Shown here one piece after another: positions 1 through 5,886 of a DNA stretch of 7,186 nucleotides. Position numbers and translations under genes: made by a program. Location of the stretch: NCBI GenBank assembly GCA_021156345.1, contig JAJNDJ010000162.1, positions 1 to 7,186 of the forward strand. The letters are read 5' to 3'. The stretch comes from Rubrobacteraceae bacterium. Its GTDB lineage: Bacteria; Actinomycetota; Rubrobacteria; Rubrobacterales; Rubrobacteraceae. The notes under the pieces were generated by a model that was not told the DNA's origin, did no database searches, and saw nothing but the letters and a program-made list of their open reading frames with translations. Position 1 is the first letter of the stretch; every line of letters begins with the position of its first letter.

Positions 1-1449
1 GATGCCGGTCCACATGGAGACGATCTCGGCGATCTCGTTCTCACCGATGGAGACGCGCTTCTCCTCGATCTTACCCTCGCGCCAGGCCTTCTCGAGCTCG
101 CGGCGCTGGGCGACGAGCTTGCGCTCGGAGTCCCTAAAGCGCGCGGCCTTCTCGAACTCCTGGCCGTCGATGGCGGCCTCCTTCTCGGAGCGCACCGCGG
201 CGAGTTCCTCGTCTATCTCCTTGTAGTAGGGCGGCGAGGACATGGTCTTTATCCTCATCTTGGACGCCGCCTCGTCGACGAGGTCGATGGCCTTGTCAGG
301 CAGGAAGCGGTCCGCGATGTAGCGGTCGCCGAGTTGCGAGGCGGCCTTGAGCGCCTCATCCGTTATATCTATGTTGTGGTGCGCCTCGTACTTCTCGCGC
401 AGGCCTTTGAGGATGAGCTCCGTCTCCTCGACCGAAGGCTCCCCGACCTGGATGGTCTGGAACCTCCGCTCCAGTGCCTTGTCCTTCTCCACGTACTTAC
501 GGTACTCGTCTATCGTCGTCGCACCGATTACCTGGATCTCACCGCGCGCCAGGGCAGGCTTGAGGATAGAGGCGGCGTCTATGGCTCCCTCGGCGGCTCC
601 AGCTCCGACCAGATTGTGGATCTCATCGATGAACAGGATGATGTCGCCGTGGTCTGTTATCTCCTTCATTATCTTCTTGAGGCGCTCCTCGAACTCGCCG
701 CGGTACTTGGAACCGGCGACGAGGGCGCCCAGGTCGAGCGTGTAGACCTCTTTGTCTCCGAGGATCTCGGGTACCTTACCCTCTGCGATCTCCTCGGCCA
801 GCCCTTCGACGATGGCGGTCTTGCCGACGCCGGGCTCACCTATGATGACGGGGTTGTTCTTGGTACGTCTGACGAGGATCTGCATGATCCTCGCTATCTC
901 CTGGCTCCTGCCGATAACGGGGTCGAGCTTGTCTTCCTCGGCGTAGGCCGTGAGGTTCCTGCCGTACTGGTCGAGCTGGCGGGTCTTGGGCCGCTTGGCC
1001 TCCACCCCGCGCCCACCGCCGGACTCTCCACCCCCGCGGCTGCGGCTGCGGCCGCCGCCGAGCCTCCTGACGACCTCCCGCCTCACCTTGTCAGGGTCGA
1101 CGTCGAGGTTGGAGAGAACCCTGGCTGCGACACCCTCACTCTCCCTGACCAGGCCGAGAAGGATGTGCTCCGTGCCGATGTAGTTGTGGCCTAGCTGCAA
1201 AGCCTCTCTTAGCGCGAGCTCCAGAACCTTCTTGGAGCGCGGCGTGAATGGCGCCTGCGCACCCGTGCCTTCCTCTCCGTATCCGACGATGCTCTCCACC
1301 TGTTCGCGCACCTCGTCGAGGGCTACGTTCAGGGAGTAGAGCGCCTGGGCAGCGACGCCCTCGTCCTCGCGAAGGAGACCGAGGAGCAGGTGCTCGGTGC
1401 CGATGTAGTTGTGGTTGAAATGACGGGCCTCATCCTGTGCGAGCACCAC
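1..1449 (-). CDS. clpC: ClpC-type AAA+ unfoldase (Clp/Hsp100), 5' part of gene; normal start codon missing
   Basis: ATP-driven cytoplasmic unfoldase that feeds substrates to the ClpP protease. The visible 483 codons run from the N-terminal domain into the end of the first ATPase module; the second module lies beyond the window. Numbering from the GTG at 1449, there are two Clp N repeats (each with HNYIGTEH followed by LLLGL or ILLGL), a Gly/Arg/Ser-rich linker at about 130-149, Walker A GEPGVGKT at 204-211 (bases 817-840), Walker B with FIDE near 274-276, and a middle region with a UVR-like motif ([12 protein letters not shown], near 430) that marks ClpC rather than ClpB or ClpA. Homology continues upstream of the GTG as TERARKV up to about base 1470, but the family's usual MFERF start is absent: the frame is open back to a TAA at 1531-1533 and contains no ATG, GTG or TTG before 1449. 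GTG 1449 or the next GTG at 1446 are the only canonical starts. Family identity is certain; the start is not. Confidence 0.95.
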   Translation of the reverse strand, partial: MVLAQDEARHFNHNYIGTEHLLLGLLREDEGVAAQALYSLNVALDEVREQVESIVGYGEEGTGAQAPFTPRSKKVLELALREALQLGHNYIGTEHILLGLVRESEGVAARVLSNLDVDPDKVRREVVRRLGGGRSRSRGGGESGGGRGVEAKRPKTRQLDQYGRNLTAYAEEDKLDPVIGRSQEIARIMQILVRRTKNNPVIIGEPGVGKTAIVEGLAEEIAEGKVPEILGDKEVYTLDLGALVAGSKYRGEFEERLKKIMKEITDHGDIILFIDEIHNLVGAGAAEGAIDAASILKPALARGEIQVIGATTIDEYRKYVEKDKALERRFQTIQVGEPSVEETELILKGLREKYEAHHNIDITDEALKAASQLGDRYIADRFLPDKAIDLVDEAASKMRIKTMSSPPYYKEIDEELAAVRSEKEAAIDGQEFEKAARFRDSERKLVAQRRELEKAWREGKIEEKRVSIGENEIAEIVSMWTGI

Positions 1450-1634
1450 GACCTTGCGGGCCCGCTCCGTGGTGCCGGCTGACCTAAGTATACAACCGTT
1501 GGGCCAGTATTTCGGTACCTGCTTGGAGCTTTACGCTCTAAGCGCTATACCTCGTGTTGCGGTGAGCCGGCTAATCCTCCTGTAGCGCTTTACGGAAGAC
1601 TATCGTCGCCCTCCTACCGATGTGGTGTCTCCTC
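1450..1634. other. lysS-clpC gap with the displaced clpC 5' end
   Basis: This 185-nt stretch should hold the clpC promoter, ribosome binding site and start codon. Reading toward clpC it contains an AGGAGG-like site (minus strand, near 1576-1581) that is not followed by a start codon at usable distance; the clpC frame after it meets TAA at 1531-1533. There is no CAT triplet on the plus strand from 1440 to 1560, hence no ATG toward clpC at all. The codons for the conserved ClpC residues TERARK begin near 1470, so the normal sequence stops matching there. I see no tRNA, no rRNA, no CtsR or CIRCE operator and no convincing terminator after lysS. Confidence 0.5.
1487..1492 (-). promoter_or_regulatory. 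possible -10 element for clpC (TATACT)
   Basis: On the minus strand TATACT lies at 1492-1487, preceded by TTG, which is a good -10 match. No TTGACA-like -35 is found 16-18 nt upstream, so the call rests on one hexamer. A transcript from here would begin near 1480, leaving about 31 nt before the first GTG. Weak prediction. Confidence 0.25.
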
Positions 1635-2837
1635 TTACACGGAGAACCTCTCGCTGACCTGATCCGGGCCCAACCCGGCGATGAAAGGGCCGGCCTTGGG
1701 GCCGCTGGTCTTGCCGAGCAAGACCCTGTAGACGGCGGCGAAAGCCTTCTTGGGCTTGAGCCCGCGCTCGATGGCCGTCGAATACAGCACGTCCTGGATG
1801 GCCTCTGCGTCCATCTCGGCCTGGAGCCTCGCCGAGACCTCACGCAGGTACTCGCGTTGCTCGTCGTCGAGCGCTGCGGCCGCCTGCTCCGACTCGGCCG
1901 GGTCGAGCAACCCCACCCGCATCGACTCGGGAGCCCACTCCGCGGCCCAGTTGCGGGCGTAGTAGAGGTCATTTGCCAGCCCGCGTCCGATCGCCTCCTC
2001 GTACCCACCACGACGCAGCATCTGTGCGGCGGCGTCCGTGTCAACGCCTACGGTCTGGGCGACGGTGACGAGATGGGTGAAGGGGACGTAGGGCTGGCCG
2101 GTCTCTGCGCGGTATTCGTCCATAAAGCGCGGGAAGCCGCCCTCCAGGTCGATATCGAAGCGACGGGCGGGGTCGCGTCCGAGGATGATGCGCCTGACGG
2201 CGCCGGGGGGCATTATCCTGAGGAGATCCTCCGGCAGGAGCACGATACCCCGAGAGCTGCTCATGTCCCCGCGGCCCTTGAGCCCTATCCATTCGTACTC
2301 GTAGCGGCCCGGCACCGGGTAGTGGAAGACCTCGCGGGACATCCGATCAGCGGTGTCGGTCGAGCCGCCGCGACTGGTGTGATCCTTGCCGAAAGGCTCG
2401 AAGGTTACCCCAAGCGCCTTCCACCGGGCCGCGAGCTCGACCCGCCAACCAAGTTTGCCCTCGCCCCTGGAGTAATCGGCGCTGTCCTGCCAGCCGTCCT
2501 CATCCGCGAAGACGACGCTGGTCTGCTCCGGCAAGTGTTCCAGAACGCGCATCCCAGTAAGCTTCCCCGATGCCGCGCGGGGCAGGTAGGGCGACCAGTG
2601 CTCGGGCATCTTTCGATTCGTGACGTCCTGGAGGATCTCACGCAACTCGTCCGTGTGCTCCATGGCCTCGCTGGTTACCTCGGTGTAGACGCCCCGCTCG
2701 TACAGCTCGTGCGAGCGGAGCACTTCTATGTCCATCTCCATCTCTCTGAGCGCCTCTTCGAACGGCACGAGAAAATGCTCGGCGTAGGAGACATGGCAGC
2801 CTTCGGGGTCCGGTATGTGCGAGGATAGTGTCCGCAT
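1635..2837 (-). CDS. C-terminal main part of class I LysRS in its own open frame
   Basis: This 400-codon frame opens at an ATG (2837) that falls inside the upstream HADT coding segment and is only accidentally a start. From its fourth codon it reads as authentic LysRS: SSHIPDPEGCH, SYAEHFL, the GKLGWRVELAARW core, FGKDHTSRGG, the MSSSRG signature and the helical C-terminal anticodon-binding region (KPKKAFAAVYRVLLG near the end). It lacks the HIGH-type motif and so cannot activate lysine by itself. Automatic annotation would probably call this a slightly short lysine-tRNA ligase. Confidence 0.6.
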   Translation of the reverse strand: MRTLSSHIPDPEGCHVSYAEHFLVPFEEALREMEMDIEVLRSHELYERGVYTEVTSEAMEHTDELREILQDVTNRKMPEHWSPYLPRAASGKLTGMRVLEHLPEQTSVVFADEDGWQDSADYSRGEGKLGWRVELAARWKALGVTFEPFGKDHTSRGGSTDTADRMSREVFHYPVPGRYEYEWIGLKGRGDMSSSRGIVLLPEDLLRIMPPGAVRRIILGRDPARRFDIDLEGGFPRFMDEYRAETGQPYVPFTHLVTVAQTVGVDTDAAAQMLRRGGYEEAIGRGLANDLYYARNWAAEWAPESMRVGLLDPAESEQAAAALDDEQREYLREVSARLQAEMDAEAIQDVLYSTAIERGLKPKKAFAAVYRVLLGKTSGPKAGPFIAGLGPDQVSERFSV

Positions 2838-3045
2838 GAAAGATAAAGCGAACCTCCTCGCCTCGCTGCCGCAGAGCGTTCGCCACCGCCTCGGCGACCA
2901 GGACCTCGCGCAGGTTGCCAGCGTGGATGTTACCTGAGACGCTGATGCCGCTCACGACCACGTGCGGCCCCGCGCCCAGAGAATCGGCGACCCTATGGGC
3001 CCAGCCGGGTATGTTAATGCCGGTCGACCTGCCGGTCTCGCTCAT
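2638..3045 (-). CDS. N-terminal lysS fragment as actually readable (real to HADT, then out of frame)
   Basis: Translation from ATG 3045 gives 73 authentic class I LysRS residues, including the HIGH-type SGNIHAGN motif, then roughly 60 residues of unrelated out-of-frame sequence before a stop near 2638. An upstream in-frame TTG at 3057 exists, but it overlaps the GGAG ribosome binding site of ATG 3045 and is not the likely start. The product would carry half an ATP-binding site and no KMSKS loop, so it would be inactive alone. Listed separately because gene finders will report it as its own short gene. Confidence 0.5.
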   Translation of the reverse strand: MSETGRSTGINIPGWAHRVADSLGAGPHVVVSGISVSGNIHAGNLREVLVAEAVANALRQRGEEVRFIFHADTILAHTGPRRLPCLLRRAFSRAVRRGAQRDGDGHRSAPLARAVRAGRLHRGNQRGHGAHGRVA

Positions 3046-3051
3046 GCGGTA

Positions 3052-3055
3052 CTCC
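3052..3055 (-). promoter_or_regulatory. ribosome binding site of lysS
   Basis: GGAG on the minus strand with 6 nt to ATG 3045. This decides the start in favour of ATG 3045 over the in-frame TTG at 3057, which overlaps the site. Confidence 0.7.
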
Positions 3056-3096
3056 AACTGGATTCGGGGAGAAGCGGGCCGTGCGCTCCCGGCGTC

Positions 3097-3585
3097 CTAA
3101 CTGGCCGCCTCGACGTTGACGATCTCGTACTCCGTCGCGCCGCGGGGGGTGGAGACCATGACCTTCTCCCCCACCTTCCTCTTGAGTACTGCCCGGCCCA
3201 CCGGGGAGGCGTGGCTGAGTTTCCCGCTCGTCGGGTCCGACTCGTTGGCGCCGACTATCTGGAACGTCCGCTCCTGTCCCTTCCTGCCGACGACCCTGAG
3301 GGTTACCCGGGTACCGAGGTCGACCGCGTCTTCCTCGACTTCCGAAGGGTCGACAACCTTCACGTTGCGTACCCTGCGCTGGAGCTCACCGATCCGGCGC
3401 TCCAGCAAGCCCTGTTCGTTCTTCGCCTCGTCGTACTCGGAGTTCTCAGAGATGTCCCCGAACTCACGAGCCTGGCGGATGCGGTCGGCTACCTCCTTGC
3501 GACGCGTCTCGGTCAGGTATGCGAGTTCCTGCTGGAGCTTCTCGAGCCCTACCGGGGTAACCAACTCCTGGTTCTTATCGGTCAT
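3097..3585 (-). CDS. greA: transcription elongation factor GreA
   Basis: GreA enters the secondary channel of backtracked RNA polymerase and stimulates cleavage of the extruded transcript 3' end. The 162-residue length is normal. The N-terminal coiled coil spans about residues 10-77, with the acidic tip FGDISENSEYDEA at 42-54; Asp44 and Glu47 correspond to the acidic pair that acts at the polymerase active site. The C-terminal FKBP-like domain follows, with the typical IVGANESDP and SHASPVGRAVL segments. ATG 3585 is chosen because it matches the family N-terminus and lies 10 nt after a perfect -10 box; the in-frame TTG at 3624 is the start of the -35 box and cannot be translated from that promoter. 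There is no Shine-Dalgarno sequence. It is followed by lysS after 51 nt; greA-lysS adjacency is common in Firmicutes. Confidence 0.97.
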   Translation of the reverse strand: MTDKNQELVTPVGLEKLQQELAYLTETRRKEVADRIRQAREFGDISENSEYDEAKNEQGLLERRIGELQRRVRNVKVVDPSEVEEDAVDLGTRVTLRVVGRKGQERTFQIVGANESDPTSGKLSHASPVGRAVLKRKVGEKVMVSTPRGATEYEIVNVEAAS

Positions 3586-3595
3586 AAGCCGCGAG

Positions 3596-3624
3596 ATTAT
3601 AAGGGCGGGTGCAAAGGGTGTCAA
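3596..3624 (-). promoter_or_regulatory. perfect-consensus sigma70-type promoter of greA(-lysS)
   Basis: On the minus strand TTGACA (3624-3619), a spacer of exactly 17 nt, then TATAAT (3601-3596). All 12 consensus bases and the ideal spacing are present. Transcription would begin near 3589, only about 4 nt before ATG 3585, or at the ATG itself, giving a leaderless or near-leaderless mRNA. The absence of any GGAGG-like site before greA agrees with this. Confidence 0.9.
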
Positions 3625-3627
3625 CGA

Positions 3628-3646
3628 GGAAACGCTGCGCGTTTCC
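3628..3646. terminator. strong hairpin between coaX and the greA promoter, possible terminator
   Basis: GGAAACGC (3628-3635) and GCGTTTCC (3639-3646) form a perfect 8-bp stem with a 3-nt loop. It ends three bases before the greA -35 box. It could end the ftsH-folP-folK-coaX transcript, but no real U-run follows on the minus strand, so termination is inferred from position and stem strength only. Confidence 0.35.
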
Positions 3647-3728
3647 GCACGCTCCGGCCTTTCAGGCCTCCGCTTGTCAGTACTTCAGCACGCCTCGGGC
3701 CTGCGGCCCTCGCTTGTCACCATGTCAG
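3647..3728. repeat. two tandem imperfect palindromic repeats of about 41 bp
   Basis: Unit A is 3647-3688 and unit B is 3688-3728. Both begin GCACGC, carry a small palindrome (GGCCT-TTC-AGGCC in A, GGGCC-TGC-GGCCC in B), then share CGCTTGTCA (3671-3679 and 3711-3719) and end TCAG. The palindrome arms differ between units, yet each remains self-complementary. This looks like a REP-like intergenic element family; copies elsewhere in the genome would confirm it. Confidence 0.7.
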
Positions 3729-3741
3729 CATTGGCGTGCTG
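3686..3741. repeat. 9-bp inverted repeat enclosing unit B
   Basis: CAGCACGCC (3686-3694) and GGCGTGCTG (3733-3741) are exact reverse complements. They bracket the unit B palindrome, giving a possible nested stem-loop just after the coaX stop codon (3762-3764). It may help end the coaX transcript or be the outer boundary of the repeat element. Confidence 0.55.
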
Positions 3742-3761
3742 GCTGAATTGCTGGAATGCTC

Positions 3762-4532
3762 TCACGCGTTCATCTCGTAGAGCGCCAGCAGGCCCTTGAG
3801 GGTGAGGTCGGGGTCGAACTCCTGTATCTCGCGGCAGTAGGGCACTATGACCCCGGCCGGACCACCTGTGGCGATGACCTTGACGCCATCCTCGCCCAGT
3901 TCGTCACGGGACCTCCTGATCAGGGCGTCGACAGCGCCGGCGTAGCCGTAGATGAAACCGCTGCGGATGGAGTCTGGAGTATTTGTGGCTATGACCCTCG
4001 GTGGTTCTTCTTCGAGGTCCACGCTGGGAAGCTTGGCCGTTTTGGAGACGAGCGCGTCCAGCGAAACGTAGAGGCCTGTCAGGATGGCGCCCCCGAGGTA
4101 GCATGCTTCGCCATCAACGGCCTCGACGGTCGTCGCCGTGCCGATATCGACGATGATCGCGGGGAACCCGTAGTGCCTCCCTGCCGCCACGGCGTTGACG
4201 ATCCTGTCGGCCCCGACGGCCCCTGGGTCGTCGTAGCGGTTGTCGAGGCCGGTCTCCATCTCCGCAGTTACCACGTAGTAGGGTACCCCGAAGACCTCAG
4301 AGGCGAGGTTACGATAGGAACGGGTGAGACCAGGCACGACGCTGGAGACTATCATCGCACTCACCTCGTCGGGGCTCAGACCCTCGAGCGCCAGAAGCCC
4401 CGCGAAGATGACGGCGAGCTCGTCAGCCGTCCTGTGCGCCTCCGTCGTGATACGCCACTCTCCCCGCGGCTCCTTGCCATCAATGAGCCCCAGAACAGTC
4501 TGTGTATTCCCAACGTCCACGGCCATCAACAA
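3762..4532 (-). CDS. coaX: type III pantothenate kinase
   Basis: CoaX phosphorylates pantothenate, the first step of coenzyme A synthesis, in the cytoplasm. Type III enzymes belong to the ASKHA fold, typically need a monovalent cation and are not inhibited by CoA. The 256-residue length is normal. Seen in order: phosphate-binding DVGNT at 6-10, RTADELA at 34-40, SSVVP at 63-67, GADRIVNA at 107-114 with the catalytic-base aspartate at 109, VDIGTATT at 128-135, GGAILTG at 147-153, GFIYGYAGAVD at 192-202 and ATGGPA at 221-226. Start: TTG 4532 puts the first Asp at residue 6 as in the family pattern MLLxIDVGNT and has GGAGG 10 nt upstream; ATG 4526, which shares one base with the folK stop (TGATG), would start two residues later and is the alternative. 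With TTG it overlaps folK by 7 nt, implying coupled translation. Confidence 0.95.
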   Translation of the reverse strand: MLMAVDVGNTQTVLGLIDGKEPRGEWRITTEAHRTADELAVIFAGLLALEGLSPDEVSAMIVSSVVPGLTRSYRNLASEVFGVPYYVVTAEMETGLDNRYDDPGAVGADRIVNAVAAGRHYGFPAIIVDIGTATTVEAVDGEACYLGGAILTGLYVSLDALVSKTAKLPSVDLEEEPPRVIATNTPDSIRSGFIYGYAGAVDALIRRSRDELGEDGVKVIATGGPAGVIVPYCREIQEFDPDLTLKGLLALYEMNA

Positions 4533-5029
4533 AGTTCTTCAGCCTCCCCGAACGTCAAGATTCCTCCCTCTTCCGCTACGGCAAGCAGCTCCAGGACCGT
4601 TCCGCGCCCCGGAATATACAGATCCGCATCCAGGTCCGCGAGCCCCCTGAGGTTGAACGTGCGCGTCACCCCCGCATGCGGCACCCGTAGATCAGGTTCC
4701 ATAATGGTCTCTTCTCCGAACAGCAGCACGTCTATATCCACCGTGCGTGGGGTTTTCTCGCCCATTTCGCCGCGCTCGCGGCCGAGCGCGGCCTCGATCC
4801 CCTGGCAGTAGCGAAGCAACTCGATCGCGGGAACACCGCACTCCAGCTCGACCACGCAATTCAGATAGTCCGGCTGCTCCTCCTCGACCTCGACGGGTAT
4901 CGTCTCGTAGACTTTCGACGTACCTTTGATCCTCGTCAGAGGACCTCGACCGAGGGCGACGATAACAGAGCTCAGGTACGCCATCCTGTCGCCCAGGTTG
5001 CTGCCGAGGCTGAGGAATGCGCGAGTCAC
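4526..5029 (-). CDS. folK: 2-amino-4-hydroxy-6-hydroxymethyldihydropteridine pyrophosphokinase (HPPK)
   Basis: HPPK transfers pyrophosphate from ATP to 6-hydroxymethyl-7,8-dihydropterin, making the substrate used by FolP encoded just upstream. The 167-residue length is normal. Motifs: SLGSNLGDR at 7-15, YETIPV at 41-46, YLNCVVELE at 55-63 (pterin-binding region), and PRTVDIDVLLFG at 94-105, where Asp98 and Asp100 are the magnesium ligands. VPH at 116-118 and Arg123 correspond to the conserved PH...R.F segment. The start is GTG 5029, overlapping the folP stop in the 4-nt pattern GTGA; no Shine-Dalgarno is visible, so translation probably depends on ribosomes finishing folP. No folB (dihydroneopterin aldolase) lies between folP and folK, although it often does in related operons. 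Confidence 0.95.
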   Translation of the reverse strand: MTRAFLSLGSNLGDRMAYLSSVIVALGRGPLTRIKGTSKVYETIPVEVEEEQPDYLNCVVELECGVPAIELLRYCQGIEAALGRERGEMGEKTPRTVDIDVLLFGEETIMEPDLRVPHAGVTRTFNLRGLADLDADLYIPGRGTVLELLAVAEEGGILTFGEAEELC

Positions 5030-5886
5030 CGGCGGGAGGTATGGAGCACGGCTTCGGCGACTGCGAGCGCTTCGCGGTTGGCGCGCACGTCGTGCACCCG
5101 GAAGAAGGTGGCGCCCCTTTCGTAGGCGAGCACTGTTGTCGCGACCGTGCCGGAGACGCGATCTCTCGCCTCTTGCACGCCTGTGATCTTCTCCATGAAG
5201 CTCTTGCGCGAGGCCCCGATCAGGACGGGGAAACCTAGATCTACTATGGCGTCAAGGTTTCGCAGGAGATCCAGGTTGTGGTCGAGGTTCTTCCCGAAGC
5301 CGATGCCGGGATCCAAGATCACGTTCTCGGGCCTGATGCCCGCCGCGACGGCATACTCGGCCCTCTCAGCGAGGAAGTTCCTGACCTCGCGCACCACGTC
5401 TTCGTAGTGGGGTTCCTTCTGCATGGTCTTCGGCTCGCCTTGCATGTGCATCAGGATCACCGGACATGCTGCCTCCTGTATCACGGAAGCTATGCGGGGA
5501 TCGCCGCGGAGTGCGGTAACGTCGTTGACGAGGCTTGCGCCGGCTTCGAGGGCGGCTGTGGCAGTGCCTGACCGGTAGGTGTCGACCGAGATCACCGCCT
5601 CGGGGCGCACGGAGAGTATTCTCTCCAGTACAGGGATGACGCGCTGTATCTCCTCCTCCTGGGAGACCGGGTCCGAACCGGGGCGGGTGGACTCTCCACC
5701 GACGTCCAGGATGTCGGCCCCCTCGTCGAGCATGGTAGCGGCGTGCTCTGCCGCGGCTCCCGGGTCGAGGAACTCCCCGCCGTCGGAGAAGGAGTCTGGG
5801 GTGATGTTCAGGATGCCGACAACGGCAGGGCCGGGACCTGGCGTAAGCGTCCCGGCCCTGTCCGTGTTCCGGGCCGTGCGGCCCAT
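5026..5886 (-). CDS. folP: dihydropteroate synthase (DHPS)
   Basis: DHPS condenses the pyrophosphorylated pterin from FolK with p-aminobenzoate to give dihydropteroate; it is the sulfonamide target. It is a TIM barrel, 286 residues, of normal length with an N-terminal extension of about 20 residues rich in Arg, Gly and Pro. Motifs in order: GILNITPDSFSDGG at 24-37, DVGGESTRPG at 61-70, SVDTYR at 100-105, NDVTAL at 121-126, LMHMQGEPKTMQ at 145-156, DPGIGFGKN at 192-200, LIGASRKSF at 222-230 and RVHDV at 263-267. The loop residues often changed in sulfonamide resistance (Phe in TPDSF, Pro in STRPG) are wild-type, so no resistance is predicted. The ATG directly abuts the ftsH TAG, and AGGA within the ftsH end, 4 nt upstream, is a modest ribosome binding site. 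Confidence 0.97.
   Translation of the reverse strand: MGRTARNTDRAGTLTPGPGPAVVGILNITPDSFSDGGEFLDPGAAAEHAATMLDEGADILDVGGESTRPGSDPVSQEEEIQRVIPVLERILSVRPEAVISVDTYRSGTATAALEAGASLVNDVTALRGDPRIASVIQEAACPVILMHMQGEPKTMQKEPHYEDVVREVRNFLAERAEYAVAAGIRPENVILDPGIGFGKNLDHNLDLLRNLDAIVDLGFPVLIGASRKSFMEKITGVQEARDRVSGTVATTVLAYERGATFFRVHDVRANREALAVAEAVLHTSRR

Larger units (their letters stand above)
1635..3045 (-). pseudogene. lysS: class I lysyl-tRNA synthetase, interrupted by an internal deletion and frameshift
   Basis: LysRS charges tRNA-Lys with lysine in the cytoplasm. This is the class I (archaeal-type) enzyme: Rossmann-fold HIGH-type motif SGNIHAGN at residues 37-44, GKLGWRVELAARW and FGKDHTSRGGS in the catalytic core, and MSSSRG as the KMSKS-type signature. 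The start is ATG 3045, preceded by GGAG with 6-nt spacing; stop TAA is at 1635-1637. The first 73 codons (to HADT, base 2827) are in one frame and the remaining roughly 397 codons (SSHIPDPEG onward, from about 2828) in another. Compared with the archaeal family, the conserved stretch around DPLRK, about 20 residues, is missing at the join, and the net loss must be 3n+2 bases. The two halves are otherwise well conserved, so the lesion is recent or is a sequence error. As written, no full enzyme can be made. It lies 51 nt after greA, probably in the same transcript. Confidence 0.9.

Noticed and set aside
334..1194. 286-codon plus-strand open frame opposite clpC
   Set aside because: Low-complexity Leu/Asp/Val-rich translation typical of GC-rich antisense; the minus strand has unbroken ClpC motifs.
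1474..1572. GCCGGCT copies as ends of an invertible clpC start segment
   Set aside because: GCCGGC is its own reverse complement, so the inverted pairing is trivial, and inverting the segment gives no in-frame start (a TGA appears).
1450..1634. CtsR, CIRCE or HspR operator, or a tRNA, before clpC
   Set aside because: No GGTCAAA tandem, no TTAGCACTC/GAGTGCTAA pair, no CTTGAGT/ACTCAAG pair, and no TpsiC-arm sequence or cloverleaf seen.
1620..2828. 402-codon open frame on the plus strand antisense to lysS
   Set aside because: Mirror of a high-GC gene on the other strand; no recognisable motif, while the minus strand clearly encodes LysRS.
3046..3057. TTG at 3057 as lysS start
   Set aside because: It overlaps the GGAG ribosome binding site that serves ATG 3045 at good spacing.
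3586..3624. TTG at 3624 as greA start, adding 13 residues
   Set aside because: It lies in the -35 hexamer of the greA promoter and the extra residues are not in the family; ATG 3585 fits.
3756..4811. 351-codon plus-strand open frame opposite coaX and folK
   Set aside because: Spans two well-supported minus-strand genes and turns Ser/Arg/Pro-rich; shadow frame.
5026..5886. folP as a sulfonamide-resistance (sul-like) gene
   Set aside because: The resistance-linked loop positions carry the wild-type Phe and Pro, and it sits in a housekeeping operon.
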